Shown here: piece after piece, positions 25,658-34,131 of the stretch | How positions within the stretch are numbered: position 1 is the first letter of the stretch | How the letters are laid out: the number at the start of each line of letters is the position of its first letter | Made by a program: the position numbers and the translations under genes | Notes under the pieces: generated by a model | What the model was told of the DNA's origin: nothing | Databases searched by the model: none | The model's input: only the letters and a program-made list of their open reading frames with translations | From: CBDAQV01 sp965199335 | GTDB taxonomy: Bacteria; Pseudomonadota; Alphaproteobacteria; CALMVH01 | NCBI GenBank assembly: GCA_965199335.1 | Contig: CBDAQZ010000003.1 | Location: 124,001-188,000, forward strand | DNA length: 64,000 nt | Reading direction: 5' to 3'

Positions 25658-26025
25658 CCACCCTGCGCGGAGAAAGGCGGCAGGTCGTGCAGGTAGCGGT
25701 TGCGCGCATCGACAACGATCTGGCGTGGTACCACGACCTCGTCGCTCTGGCAGAAAGCGGCGACGATGATCTTGTCGCCCGTTTTCGCCAGGTGCGCCGC
25801 AGCACCATTGATCACGACGACCCCCGAGTCCGGTTCGCCAGCCAGCGCATATGTCTCGAAGCGATTGCCGTTGGTCACGTTCCAGACATGCACCAGTTCG
25901 CCAGGCACGATATCGACACGTTCCAGCAACACGCTGTCGATGGTGATGCTTCCGATATAATCGACATCCGCATCGGTCACGATCGCATGATGTATCTTGC
26001 TCTTCAGCAGCGTGATCAATCGCAT
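25654..26025 (-). CDS. panD: Aspartate 1-decarboxylase (PanD-type)
   Basis: A 123-residue pyruvoyl enzyme precursor that makes beta-alanine from aspartate. Cleavage would occur between Gly25 and Ser26 in YIGSITID, giving the pyruvoyl group. The catalytic Lys near position 10 and the RFETYA segment with the conserved Arg and Tyr are present, and GVVVINGAAAHL matches the ligand loop. A GAGAGG site precedes the ATG. No panB or panC is nearby; instead the gene is placed between methyltransferase and FAD oxidoreductase genes of the type III PKS operon, which is unusual. Confidence 0.9.
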   Translation of the reverse strand: MRLITLLKSKIHHAIVTDADVDYIGSITIDSVLLERVDIVPGELVHVWNVTNGNRFETYALAGEPDSGVVVINGAAAHLAKTGDKIIVAAFCQSDEVVVPRQIVVDARNRYLHDLPPFSAQGG

Positions 26026-26056
26026 TCGGGACCTCTCGCTTTGAACCGGCGGCCGC

Positions 26057-26755
26057 TCATCTCTTCCTGCCCACGCAATAGCGAAACGGAATATGCCATC
26101 TGATACGGACATCGTGCAAATCGAGCCCGGCCTCCGCGCACAGCCGCTTCCAGTCGCTGCGGATAAAACTGCGGGTGATGGATATGGGTCCATCGCTCTG
26201 TACGAATTTGTGCCAGCCGGCTAGCCGGGACCATATCCGGAATCCGGTATATGGCAGGCGGTTGCGATGCAGGTCGTTGACGAACCAGCCCAGCCTGGCG
26301 GTGCCCTCCATCCATTGCAGGAAGCGCACGATTTCGGGATCGCGCAAATGGTGCGTGAACAGCGAGCTCAACACGACATCGATGCCGCCTGCGGGCTTAT
26401 AGTCGAAGATATCTGCGGTTATCCAGTTGATACCGCGCTCTGCGGCCGTCACTTCGCCGGCAGCGCGTGCCGAATAGGGATTGAGATCGACGCCCGTCAG
26501 TTCGACGTCGATTTCCCTCTCGGAAGCCCAACGGCCGATATGTCGCAGCATGTCGCCGTAGCCGCTACCCACATCCACGATGCGCAACGGTTCGTTGCGT
26601 CGCGGCAGGCTATCCAGGAATGCCAGTGTCGGCGCATAGGCCAGCGTCCGGATATTGACCCGCGCCAGATCGTGCAGGCAGGCACGAAATTCCTCGTAGC
26701 TACAGGGCCCATCCATCAGTTCGGGCGTATGTGCGCGTTGGCTCCAGTCGATCAT
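26057..26755 (-). CDS. Class I SAM-dependent methyltransferase of the type III PKS cluster
   Basis: A 232-residue methyltransferase with the Rossmann-type SAM site IVDVGSGYGDML, then LTGVDLNPYSA (motif II) and VLSSLFTHHL (motif IV region). It is the kind of methyltransferase that commonly follows bacterial type III PKS genes, where it may methylate the resorcinol or pyrone ring. The ATG at 26755 overlaps the PKS stop as ATGA; a long upstream in-frame extension was rejected. Confidence 0.85.
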   Translation of the reverse strand: MIDWSQRAHTPELMDGPCSYEEFRACLHDLARVNIRTLAYAPTLAFLDSLPRRNEPLRIVDVGSGYGDMLRHIGRWASEREIDVELTGVDLNPYSARAAGEVTAAERGINWITADIFDYKPAGGIDVVLSSLFTHHLRDPEIVRFLQWMEGTARLGWFVNDLHRNRLPYTGFRIWSRLAGWHKFVQSDGPISITRSFIRSDWKRLCAEAGLDLHDVRIRWHIPFRYCVGRKR

Positions 26756-27819
26756 GCCGCATGGAATAGCAAAGTTTCGGCGGTGAGTCCCGGCCCGAAC
26801 GACATGGCGCAGCCGCGCTGGCCGCTTTGGGCCTCCTTCAGCAGCGCCTGAAGCACGAACATCACGGTGGCCGAGGACATATTGCCAAAGCGCGCCAGCA
26901 CGTCGCGCGATGCTGCAAGAGCCTGCGGGGCAAGCTTCAATGCCTGCTCCACCGCATCGAGGATCGAACGGCCGCCCGGATGCACGGCCCATAGGTCGAT
27001 TTCGTTCGTCTGGCCGCCAATCGCGGTCGAACCATTGATTTCCAACGCCTTGCCGATCTCACCCGGCACCTTGCCGGACAGCAACATGTCGAAGCCAAGC
27101 TCGCCCACGCGCCATGTGATCAGGTCGCGCGTACCGGCGATCGGCAGGGCGCGCGCGCTGTCGATCGCGAAGCCGACAGGATCGGCGCTGACCAGGCTGG
27201 CAGCGCAGCCATCGCCGAAGACCAGGAACGACAGAACCTGCTCCAGGTCCTGCGTTTCCTGCAGATGCAGCGTGCATAGCTCAAGATTGACCACCAACAC
27301 CTTTGTCGACGGTTCGGAGCGTACGATATGACGCGCGATCTTCAGGGCATTGATCGCAGCATAGCAGCCCATGAAGCCGATCATCGTCCGCTCCACCGCC
27401 GGATCGAGGCCCAGATGGTCCACGATCTCGAAGTCCAGACCCGGCGCATAGAGGCCGGTGCAGCTGGTGACGATCACATGGCCGATGTTGCGGGCCTCGT
27501 CGGCGCTGACCTGCAGCCGGTCGAGCGCATCGCGCAGGACCTCCGGTGCGTGACGCTCGTAAATGCCCATGCGACTGGCCGTGGTCGGCGACTGGCCGAG
27601 GCGAAAATAATCCCAGGCATTGGTGATCCTGCCCGCGGCGTCGTGGCTGGTGCCCAGTACGGAATAACGATGTTCGATGGCCGCCCTGCCCGCCATGCGA
27701 TCGAACAGTTTTTTTGCTCGCGGCTCCTGCAGCATATCGCCCGCGAACTGGACAAAGGCATCGTGCACGTCATGTCGTGGCACGGCCGTGGCGATGCGAT
27801 TGATATAGGCTGTGGTCAA
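26752..27819 (-). CDS. Type III polyketide synthase (chalcone/stilbene synthase family)
   Basis: A homodimeric type III PKS of 355 aa that would extend a fatty acyl starter with malonyl-CoA to a resorcinol or pyrone. The Cys-His-Asn triad is clear: GFMGCYAA (Cys152), AVHPGGRSI (His280) and FGNMSSATV (Asn313), with the C-terminal SFGPG loop. The start is a TTG at 27819, six nt after the ABC permease stop, with a poor ribosome site. The neighbouring methyltransferase and flavoprotein support a phenolic-lipid product. Confidence 0.92.
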   Translation of the reverse strand: MTTAYINRIATAVPRHDVHDAFVQFAGDMLQEPRAKKLFDRMAGRAAIEHRYSVLGTSHDAAGRITNAWDYFRLGQSPTTASRMGIYERHAPEVLRDALDRLQVSADEARNIGHVIVTSCTGLYAPGLDFEIVDHLGLDPAVERTMIGFMGCYAAINALKIARHIVRSEPSTKVLVVNLELCTLHLQETQDLEQVLSFLVFGDGCAASLVSADPVGFAIDSARALPIAGTRDLITWRVGELGFDMLLSGKVPGEIGKALEINGSTAIGGQTNEIDLWAVHPGGRSILDAVEQALKLAPQALAASRDVLARFGNMSSATVMFVLQALLKEAQSGQRGCAMSFGPGLTAETLLFHAA

Positions 27820-27825
27820 TAATTA

Positions 27826-30333
27826 TTACTCGTTACGCAGATAGGGGCCGGCTTTCCTGCCCAGAACCACGATTGTGACGCCGAAACCGATGGCAAGGGT
27901 GAGGCCGAGCCCGAGTAACAAAGTCAGAACGGCGGGGCGCAAATAAAAGTTCCACTCGAAATGAAAGATGCCGCGCGTCACCAGCAAGGACGCCGCAGTG
28001 CCCGAGACAAAGGCGATGAAGGCGGCGCAGAGGCCCAGCACGCCGTATTCGATCAGGAATATCCTGAACAGGCGGGGGCGCGTCGCACCCAGTACCTTCA
28101 TGATCACCGCATCGCCGGTGCGGCGCTCGAATCCCGCGAAGACCGCGCCGAGCAGCACAAGAACGCCGGTGGCCAGGATAATGCCGGCGGCAAGGCTGAT
28201 AGCGGTCGCTATCTGATCCATGATCTTGTTGATCGTCAGCATGATCTGGGTCACGTCGATGGCGCTGATGTTCGGAAACTGTCGCGCAATGATCGTTTCG
28301 ATCTGCCGCTTGGCACCAGGCGTGGCCCGGATCGTCGCCAGCCATGTCTGGGGGGCCGCCTCCAGCGTCCCCGGCGCAAAGACCAGCGTGAAGTTGATAT
28401 TGAACGTTCCCCAGTTCACCTCGCGCACATTGGCGACGCGGGCTGTGACGTTGCGGCCCGTGATGTTCAGGGTCATGTGATCGCCCGGGTGGATGCCGAA
28501 AGCGTGTGCGATACCCGTGGTGATCGATAGCTGCGGTTCGCCCGGCTTGTCATCCGCCTTCCACCACGTCCCCTCGGTCAGGCGTGACCCCTTCGGCAGG
28601 TCGGTCGCATAGGTGATCCCGCGATCGCTGCCCAGCACCCAGCGAAATGCCGTATCCTTCAGGGCCTTGTCGGCCTGGATGCCATTGACCGCGGCGATAC
28701 GTCCGCGCATCGACGGCGTCGATTCAAAATCCGATGTCGCGTCGATGCCGGTCAGGACCTGCTTGAACTGGGCGAACTGGTTGCGCTGGATATCGAGGAA
28801 AAAGAATGTCGGTGCCTCGCCATTGACACGGCTCGCCAGTTCCTGCCTGAAGTTCGTTTCCACCAGCCCGATGGCGATCAGCACGGCAAGCCCCATGCCG
28901 AGCGAGATCATCATGTCGCGGGTGCGATTGCCCGGCCGGTGAAGATTGGCCAACGCCAGCCGTACCTCCGCGGCCGGCGGCGCATACGGTTGCAAACGAC
29001 GTGCGACGGTAACCACCATCTGCCCGGCCCAGGCGAAAGCGCAGATCATCGCCGTCAGCATGAACAGGAACACGCCGGCCAGATGGGGATCGTGACTGCG
29101 ACCGAACAGCAGCAGGCAGAACAGGGCAAGGACCAGCGCCACGGTAAACATCTGGCGATATCCAAGATACAAGGGCGGCATGGCGAGGCGGCTGCGGAAC
29201 AGCAGAACGGGCGATACCTGGCCGGAATGAAACAGGGCCGGCAGCGCGAACATCAGTGTGATGAGCATACCGTAGCCGAACGAGGAGGCGATCGTGCCTG
29301 CCTCGACCGTCAGCCGGGGCGCGATCGGCAATATTCGCGCCAGCCAAGGCCCCAGCACTACCGGGACACCGACGCCAACGATGATTCCGATGACGATTGC
29401 GATCAGCGCGACGGCAAGCGTTTCGATCAGGAAGATCCAGAACACCAGCCGCCGTGATGCACCCAAACACTTCATCGTGGCGATGGTATGATAGCGCGCC
29501 TCGAGCGCGGCGGTAACGGCGTTGCCGATACCGATGCCGCCGACGATCAGGGCCGAGACGCCGACCAGCGTCAGGAACTGCAGCAGGCTATCCAGCACGT
29601 TCTGGATCGTGGGCGAGGCGTGTATATAGGAATGCGCTTCCCAGCCGAATTTCGTAGCGTTTTCCTCGACTGCGATACGCGCTTTTTCGAACGCCACATC
29701 CGGATGCAGGCGGATCGCGTAGTTCCAGTAAAACAGCGTGCCAGGCTGCAACAAGCCGCTGGCGGCAAGGGCCTCTTTGGTCACCAGCACACGCGGCCCC
29801 AGCACGATCCCGCTGGCGCTGGCCGCGTCTGGTTCGCGTTCGATCACGCCTGCGATCGTGAACCGGCCCTGCCCCATCGTGAAGCTGTCCCCCGGTTTCA
29901 GGTCCAGCCGGTCGAGCACGTCGCGCGCCACGACCGCGCCCGTTCCGCCCAGCGCCTTGTGGATGTCGCCGCCATCCTCAAGCGTCAGCGCACCGTAAAG
30001 CGGGTACAGAGTATCGACGGCCTTCAGTTCGACCAGGATGGAACGATCGCCCTCGATGGCATTGGCGCGCATCTGGATGGTTTCGCTGACATCGCCCAGG
30101 TTTTTCAGCGCAGCCAGTTGTTCCGGCATCGCCTGTAGGTAGACACTGCGCAGTGTGAAATCGCCGCCCAGTATCGCCCTGCCATCCTCGCGCAACGCGG
30201 ATTCGATTCCGCGCGATACCGTATCCACGGCGGAGATCGTAGCGATGCCGAGAGCAAGGCAGGCGATGAAAATGGTGAACCGCCCGAAGCCGCCGCGCAG
30301 ATTCCTTGCGGCCAGACGAAATGCGAGCCTCAC
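27826..30333 (-). CDS. YbbP-like ABC transporter permease (FtsX family)
   Basis: A large permease of 835 aa with two FtsX-type domains. The N-terminal helix follows FRLAARNLRGG, large periplasmic regions alternate with helix blocks, and the C-terminal block holds TGVLVLLGAVFAGFERRTGD and LRPAVLTLLLGLGLT. It pairs with the ATPase upstream, as YbbA/YbbP do. Start is a GTG overlapping the ATPase stop as GTGA. Its stop lies only six nt from the type III PKS start, so the transporter and the PKS enzymes are likely on one transcript. Confidence 0.88.
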   Translation of the reverse strand: MRLAFRLAARNLRGGFGRFTIFIACLALGIATISAVDTVSRGIESALREDGRAILGGDFTLRSVYLQAMPEQLAALKNLGDVSETIQMRANAIEGDRSILVELKAVDTLYPLYGALTLEDGGDIHKALGGTGAVVARDVLDRLDLKPGDSFTMGQGRFTIAGVIEREPDAASASGIVLGPRVLVTKEALAASGLLQPGTLFYWNYAIRLHPDVAFEKARIAVEENATKFGWEAHSYIHASPTIQNVLDSLLQFLTLVGVSALIVGGIGIGNAVTAALEARYHTIATMKCLGASRRLVFWIFLIETLAVALIAIVIGIIVGVGVPVVLGPWLARILPIAPRLTVEAGTIASSFGYGMLITLMFALPALFHSGQVSPVLLFRSRLAMPPLYLGYRQMFTVALVLALFCLLLFGRSHDPHLAGVFLFMLTAMICAFAWAGQMVVTVARRLQPYAPPAAEVRLALANLHRPGNRTRDMMISLGMGLAVLIAIGLVETNFRQELASRVNGEAPTFFFLDIQRNQFAQFKQVLTGIDATSDFESTPSMRGRIAAVNGIQADKALKDTAFRWVLGSDRGITYATDLPKGSRLTEGTWWKADDKPGEPQLSITTGIAHAFGIHPGDHMTLNITGRNVTARVANVREVNWGTFNINFTLVFAPGTLEAAPQTWLATIRATPGAKRQIETIIARQFPNISAIDVTQIMLTINKIMDQIATAISLAAGIILATGVLVLLGAVFAGFERRTGDAVIMKVLGATRPRLFRIFLIEYGVLGLCAAFIAFVSGTAASLLVTRGIFHFEWNFYLRPAVLTLLLGLGLTLAIGFGVTIVVLGRKAGPYLRNE

Positions 30334-31001
30334 GCCGACAGCCGCCCGTCGCGCATGGTAAGGCGACGGCTGCATTTACCGGCAAGGGTCATGTCATGCG
30401 TGATCAGCAACAGGCCGGCGCCTGTTTCGGCGGCAAGGCCGAAGATCAGGTCGATCACCTTGGCACCGGTGTCCTGATCGAGATTTCCGGTCGGCTCGTC
30501 TGCCAGCAGCAATCTGGGCTTGGCCACCAGCGCCCGCGCCAGCGCCACACGCTGCTGCTCGCCGCCCGAAAGCTGGCCCGGATAGTGATCCACCCGTGCC
30601 TCGAGCCCGACAGCTTGCAGCATTTCACGCGCGGTCCGGTCCGGCCTGGCACGGCCGGCGAACTCCAGCGGCAACGCGACGTTTTCCAGCGCGGTCATGG
30701 TGGCGATCAGATGGAAGCTCTGGAAAACGATACCCAGGCTCGTTCCGCGAACCCTGGCCAGCGTATCCTCGTCCAGCGGCACCAGATCGCGCCCCTCCAG
30801 CGTTATGCTGCCTGTCTGCGGCTTTTCCAGCCCGGCGACCGCCATCATCAGCGAGGATTTCCCCGATCCCGAGGGGCCGACTAGGCCAACAGTCTCGCCA
30901 GCGGCGATTTCCAGGCTAATATCCTTCAATGCCTCGACGCGCCCTGCGGCGCTTTCGTAGGCGAGGCTGACATCGGCAAGTTTCAGGAGCGGGTTCGACA
31001 T
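30330..31001 (-). CDS. YbbA-like ABC transporter ATP-binding protein
   Basis: A 223-residue ABC ATPase of the LolD/MacB/YbbA class. Walker A is GPSGSGKSS, the Q-loop is IVFQSFHL, the signature is LSGGEQQR, Walker B is LLLADEPTGNLD, and the H-loop is LLITHD. It powers the downstream permease. The ATG at 30999-31001 shares two bases with the ATG of the divergent esterase gene (31000-31002), so each promoter must lie inside the other gene. Confidence 0.93.
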   Translation of the reverse strand: MSNPLLKLADVSLAYESAAGRVEALKDISLEIAAGETVGLVGPSGSGKSSLMMAVAGLEKPQTGSITLEGRDLVPLDEDTLARVRGTSLGIVFQSFHLIATMTALENVALPLEFAGRARPDRTAREMLQAVGLEARVDHYPGQLSGGEQQRVALARALVAKPRLLLADEPTGNLDQDTGAKVIDLIFGLAAETGAGLLLITHDMTLAGKCSRRLTMRDGRLSA

Positions 31002-31647
31002 GGCTGTGACTAGGAATACACGAAGGCTGCATAAGGTTGCAGTCCTAATGCTTGTGGCGATGCTGCCGGTGGTTGCACGGGCGCAGCCGCTCAAAGTCGA
31101 AGCTTTCGGCGATAGCCTGTTCGCTGGTTTCGGCCTGCAGGAAGCCGATGCCTTCCCCGCGCGCCTGCAGGCGGCGCTGGTAAAGGATGGTTTCGATGTC
31201 GACGTGGTGACAGCCGCCGTTTCCGGCGATACCAGCGCCGGCGGCCTTAGCCGGGTCGACTGGATGCTGGGCGACGATCCGGCGCTGGTCATTGTCGAGC
31301 TGGGAGGCAACGACGTGCTACGCGCCTTCGACCCCGCGATAACGCGCGACAATCTGGATCGCATCTGCGGTGCGATCGCCGCGAAGCACGTGCCGATGGT
31401 GCTGGCCGGGATGATGGCGCCGACCAGCCTGGGATCAGCCTATGTGCAGAAATTCGATGCGATCTATCCCGATCTGGCCAAACAATACGATGCGCCGCTT
31501 TATCCCTTTGTCCTGCAGGATGTCATATTCCATCCCGACCTCATGCAGAAGGACGGCATCCATCCGAACGAAAAGGGCGTGGCAATCCTGGTGAAGGGGA
31601 TGCTGCCCCTTGTAGAGGCGCAGCTGCGGAAGTCGAAGCCTCACTGA
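31000..31647 (+). CDS. GDSL-type esterase/lysophospholipase (TesA-like), periplasmic
   Basis: A 215-residue SGNH hydrolase exported by a Sec signal peptide (core VAVLMLVAMLPVVARA). The catalytic blocks are FGDSLFAGFG (Ser), SGDTSAGG, LGGNDVL (Asn) and DGIHPNEKG (Asp, His). It would act as thioesterase or lysophospholipase. As in E. coli, a tesA-like gene diverges from a ybbAP-like transporter; here the two start codons overlap. Its 3' end overlaps the convergent monooxygenase by 7 nt. Confidence 0.93.
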   Translation: MAVTRNTRRLHKVAVLMLVAMLPVVARAQPLKVEAFGDSLFAGFGLQEADAFPARLQAALVKDGFDVDVVTAAVSGDTSAGGLSRVDWMLGDDPALVIVELGGNDVLRAFDPAITRDNLDRICGAIAAKHVPMVLAGMMAPTSLGSAYVQKFDAIYPDLAKQYDAPLYPFVLQDVIFHPDLMQKDGIHPNEKGVAILVKGMLPLVEAQLRKSKPH

Positions 31648-32858
31648 TCGCGCCAGCTCTCCGCGGACCGGTGCGTCAACAGTCCCGTCTTCAGCCCCGC
31701 CAGCGTCTGCAGCATCTGCGTCCGGAAATAAGGGATGCGCGCCGACAGCGCAAAACCATGGTCGCGTATCGCCGGCATGATCCGGCCGTTGGATTGAAAG
31801 AACGGCGTCAGCCAGCGGCTTGCCATCTGATAGAAACCGACATGGCGACGGCGTGCTCTGGCATAGTCGCGCAGCGCCTGCGTTATGTCGCCGCAACGCA
31901 GGCAGTTCGCCAGCACCATCGCGTCCAGCAGCGCCAAGTTTGCCCCCTGCCCCAGCTGCGGGCTGGTGCAATGCGCGGCGTCCCCGATGAAGGCGATGCG
32001 CTCGGCATAGGGACGCTTCAATACGATGTCGGAATAGGTCGAGAAGGTCAGGTCGTCGTGGCTTTCGATCTGGTCCAGCAGCACGGACGTTTCCGGCCAT
32101 AAGCCGACGACTTCGGCCCCCCATTCCGCCAACGGCTTGTTCTTCCATGCGGGATAATCCGCGACCGGCATGCTCCAGAAAAAGGCGACGCTATTGCAGG
32201 CATCGCCGCCGATCCGCCCTACGGGCAGAACGCCGATCATGTGACGCGCGGATTGATAACGCTGCGTTAGCGTATCGGAAGCGAATGCCCCTGTCTGATC
32301 GCGGCACACGCCCCAGATCGCGCCATAGGGGTAGACCCTGTTGCGCTTTATTTCCGCATGCGTATCGCGGATGCAGGAGCGTATGCCATGTGCGTCGATC
32401 ACCAGATCGAAGGGACCGTGGCTGGCACCTGCCTGGTCCGTCAACACCGGGCGTCCGGCTTCATAATGCAACGATGCGACGCGTGTGCCGGTCACGATCG
32501 GAACGGCAAGCCGCATCACGTTGGCATAAAGCAGCGAGAACAAGGTACCGCGATGAATACCGACGCCGAATAGACCCGGCGCAAGGTCGCCATAGCCGAT
32601 ATCGAACACCACACGTTTGTTCACGGCCCCGCGCCCGTATAGATGCCGGATAATGGCGCTGCTGTCGATGACGCCTTTCGCTAGGCCCAGGGCCGCAAGC
32701 ACGGCCAGCCCGGTCGGCTGCAACAGAAGCCCGGCTCCGATCGGATGCGGCGTTTCGAACTGTTCGAAGATGGTAAGATCATGGTCGTCGCGGGAAAGGA
32801 ATGCGGCAATCGCCAGCCCGGCCGTGCCAGCACCGACGATGGCGATCTTCAGGGTCAC
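31641..32858 (-). CDS. FAD-dependent monooxygenase (PHBH-like)
   Basis: A 405-residue group A flavin monooxygenase. N-terminal FAD motif is VGAGTAGLAIA; the second motif is FIGDAAHCTSPQLGQGANLA, which is typical of aromatic hydroxylases. A DLVIDAHGIRS segment corresponds to the DG motif for FAD and NADPH. Substrate is unknown. It is coupled by ATGA to the small gene upstream. It could hydroxylate an aromatic such as a quinone or a polyketide, but that is inference. Confidence 0.88.
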   Translation of the reverse strand: MTLKIAIVGAGTAGLAIAAFLSRDDHDLTIFEQFETPHPIGAGLLLQPTGLAVLAALGLAKGVIDSSAIIRHLYGRGAVNKRVVFDIGYGDLAPGLFGVGIHRGTLFSLLYANVMRLAVPIVTGTRVASLHYEAGRPVLTDQAGASHGPFDLVIDAHGIRSCIRDTHAEIKRNRVYPYGAIWGVCRDQTGAFASDTLTQRYQSARHMIGVLPVGRIGGDACNSVAFFWSMPVADYPAWKNKPLAEWGAEVVGLWPETSVLLDQIESHDDLTFSTYSDIVLKRPYAERIAFIGDAAHCTSPQLGQGANLALLDAMVLANCLRCGDITQALRDYARARRRHVGFYQMASRWLTPFFQSNGRIMPAIRDHGFALSARIPYFRTQMLQTLAGLKTGLLTHRSAESWRDQ

Positions 32859-33307
32859 GTCCCGGCTTCGTCCAGATAGCTGTAGGTCGACGCGAACTCG
32901 TCCGCCTGTATGCCATGGACTGCGCCGTTCTCGTCACGAACCAGCACGCCGCCGGCCCTGATGCGCATCTTCCTGTTCCAAGGCGCTTGGAACTCGACAT
33001 TTTCGCTTACGGTCACGACGTATACCGGAAGGCTGCGCGGTTCGAACATTCCCGCCACCCCGGCCGCGCGATAGAGTTCGAAGAACTTGCGCGCCTCTAT
33101 GATATAGCGTTCGCCACCCGGATTGGTCACCACCATGTCGCCGGCCCTGGCGGTGTTCGTGGTCTCGGCTTTGGCACCGCGCAGGACGGTCGTTATCCGC
33201 TCCTCCTCGCGCGCCGGACGCGCGGCGACCCAGGCCGTCTTTTGCGCCAGCCGCGCATGGGTGAAGTCAATGCTGGCCGGATCGACCGTCTTGTAATGTT
33301 CGCTCAA
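32855..33307 (-). CDS. PGDYG-like small protein, coupled to the monooxygenase
   Basis: A soluble 150-residue protein. The segment RAGDMVVTNPGGERYIIEA resembles the PGDYG domain (a PGDY-NP-GE-Y pattern), though with the second Pro-Gly replaced. The match is from memory, so it is only moderate. There is no signal peptide. It overlaps the flavin monooxygenase by ATGA and would be translated with it. No catalytic role is known for such proteins. Confidence 0.6.
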   Translation of the reverse strand: MSEHYKTVDPASIDFTHARLAQKTAWVAARPAREEERITTVLRGAKAETTNTARAGDMVVTNPGGERYIIEARKFFELYRAAGVAGMFEPRSLPVYVVTVSENVEFQAPWNRKMRIRAGGVLVRDENGAVHGIQADEFASTYSYLDEAGT

Positions 33308-33446
33308 GGATCAAACCCCTGTAATCGTCCGGTAAATACCACTCATCGACATATACGGCAATAAACAAGCCGATTTATCAGACAGGCTTTACCATCCTCG
33401 ATTGTTGGAGGATGATAACGCAATAACTCGAATAAGGTGCCGCAGG

Positions 33447-34124
33447 ATGCTGTCTGACTGGGTGGAAATAGAGCGATTGCTCATGGCTGCGGCCCTTGGC
33501 AGTGTCATCGGGTTCGAGCGTGAGCGGCTTTCCTGGGCGGCGGGGCTGCGAACCCACATGCTGGTCTGCGTCGGCGCCTGCCTGGTCATGATCGTCTCCG
33601 CCTTCGGCTTCTCCGACATATTGGGCACTCCCAACGTCAACCTCGATCCCTCGCGGATGGCGGCGCAGGTGGTTTCGGGCATCGGTTTCCTGGGCGCGGG
33701 CTCGATCCTGCTGCGCGGCGAGGTGATCCGCGGGCTGACCACCGCCGCCAGCCTGTGGGCGGTCGCGGGTATCGGGCTTGCCGTCGGGGGCGGCCTGTAT
33801 GTCGCGGCGGTCGCGGCCACCATCATCATCCTGGGAATTCTGGGCGGCATGAAGCCGATCGAGGAAAAATACCGCGCTTCGCGCCATACCACCGAGCTTT
33901 ACGTGCAGGCGACGAAAGGCGAGATGACGCTGGCGACGCTGAACGAGGCTTTGGGTCCACGCAACGTCAAGGTAAAGCAGTTCGTCGTTCGCCAGGGAGA
34001 GCTAGCGGAGGTGGACGAGATCACAGTCTCCCTGTCGCATGTCTCGGCACGTCAAGTATTGGCGATCATCAACGATCTGCGAAGGCTGGCTTTCGTCCGC
34101 GACGTGCGCGACGTGCAGGAATAG
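33447..34124 (+). CDS. MgtC/SapB-family membrane protein
   Basis: A 225-residue inner-membrane protein of the MgtC family. The family signature is present: GSVIGFERE, AAGLRTHMLVCVGACL, QVVSGIGFLGAGSILL and LTTAASLWAVAGIGLAVG. Four to five helices are followed by a cytoplasmic C-terminal domain (LYVQATKGEM onward). MgtC-type proteins help survival at low magnesium and modulate ATP synthase in some species. The start at 33447 is chosen for the family N-terminus (EIERLLMAA). It diverges from the PGDYG-like gene with a 139-nt gap. Confidence 0.9.
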   Translation: MLSDWVEIERLLMAAALGSVIGFERERLSWAAGLRTHMLVCVGACLVMIVSAFGFSDILGTPNVNLDPSRMAAQVVSGIGFLGAGSILLRGEVIRGLTTAASLWAVAGIGLAVGGGLYVAAVAATIIILGILGGMKPIEEKYRASRHTTELYVQATKGEMTLATLNEALGPRNVKVKQFVVRQGELAEVDEITVSLSHVSARQVLAIINDLRRLAFVRDVRDVQE

Positions 34125-34131
34125 CCTACGA

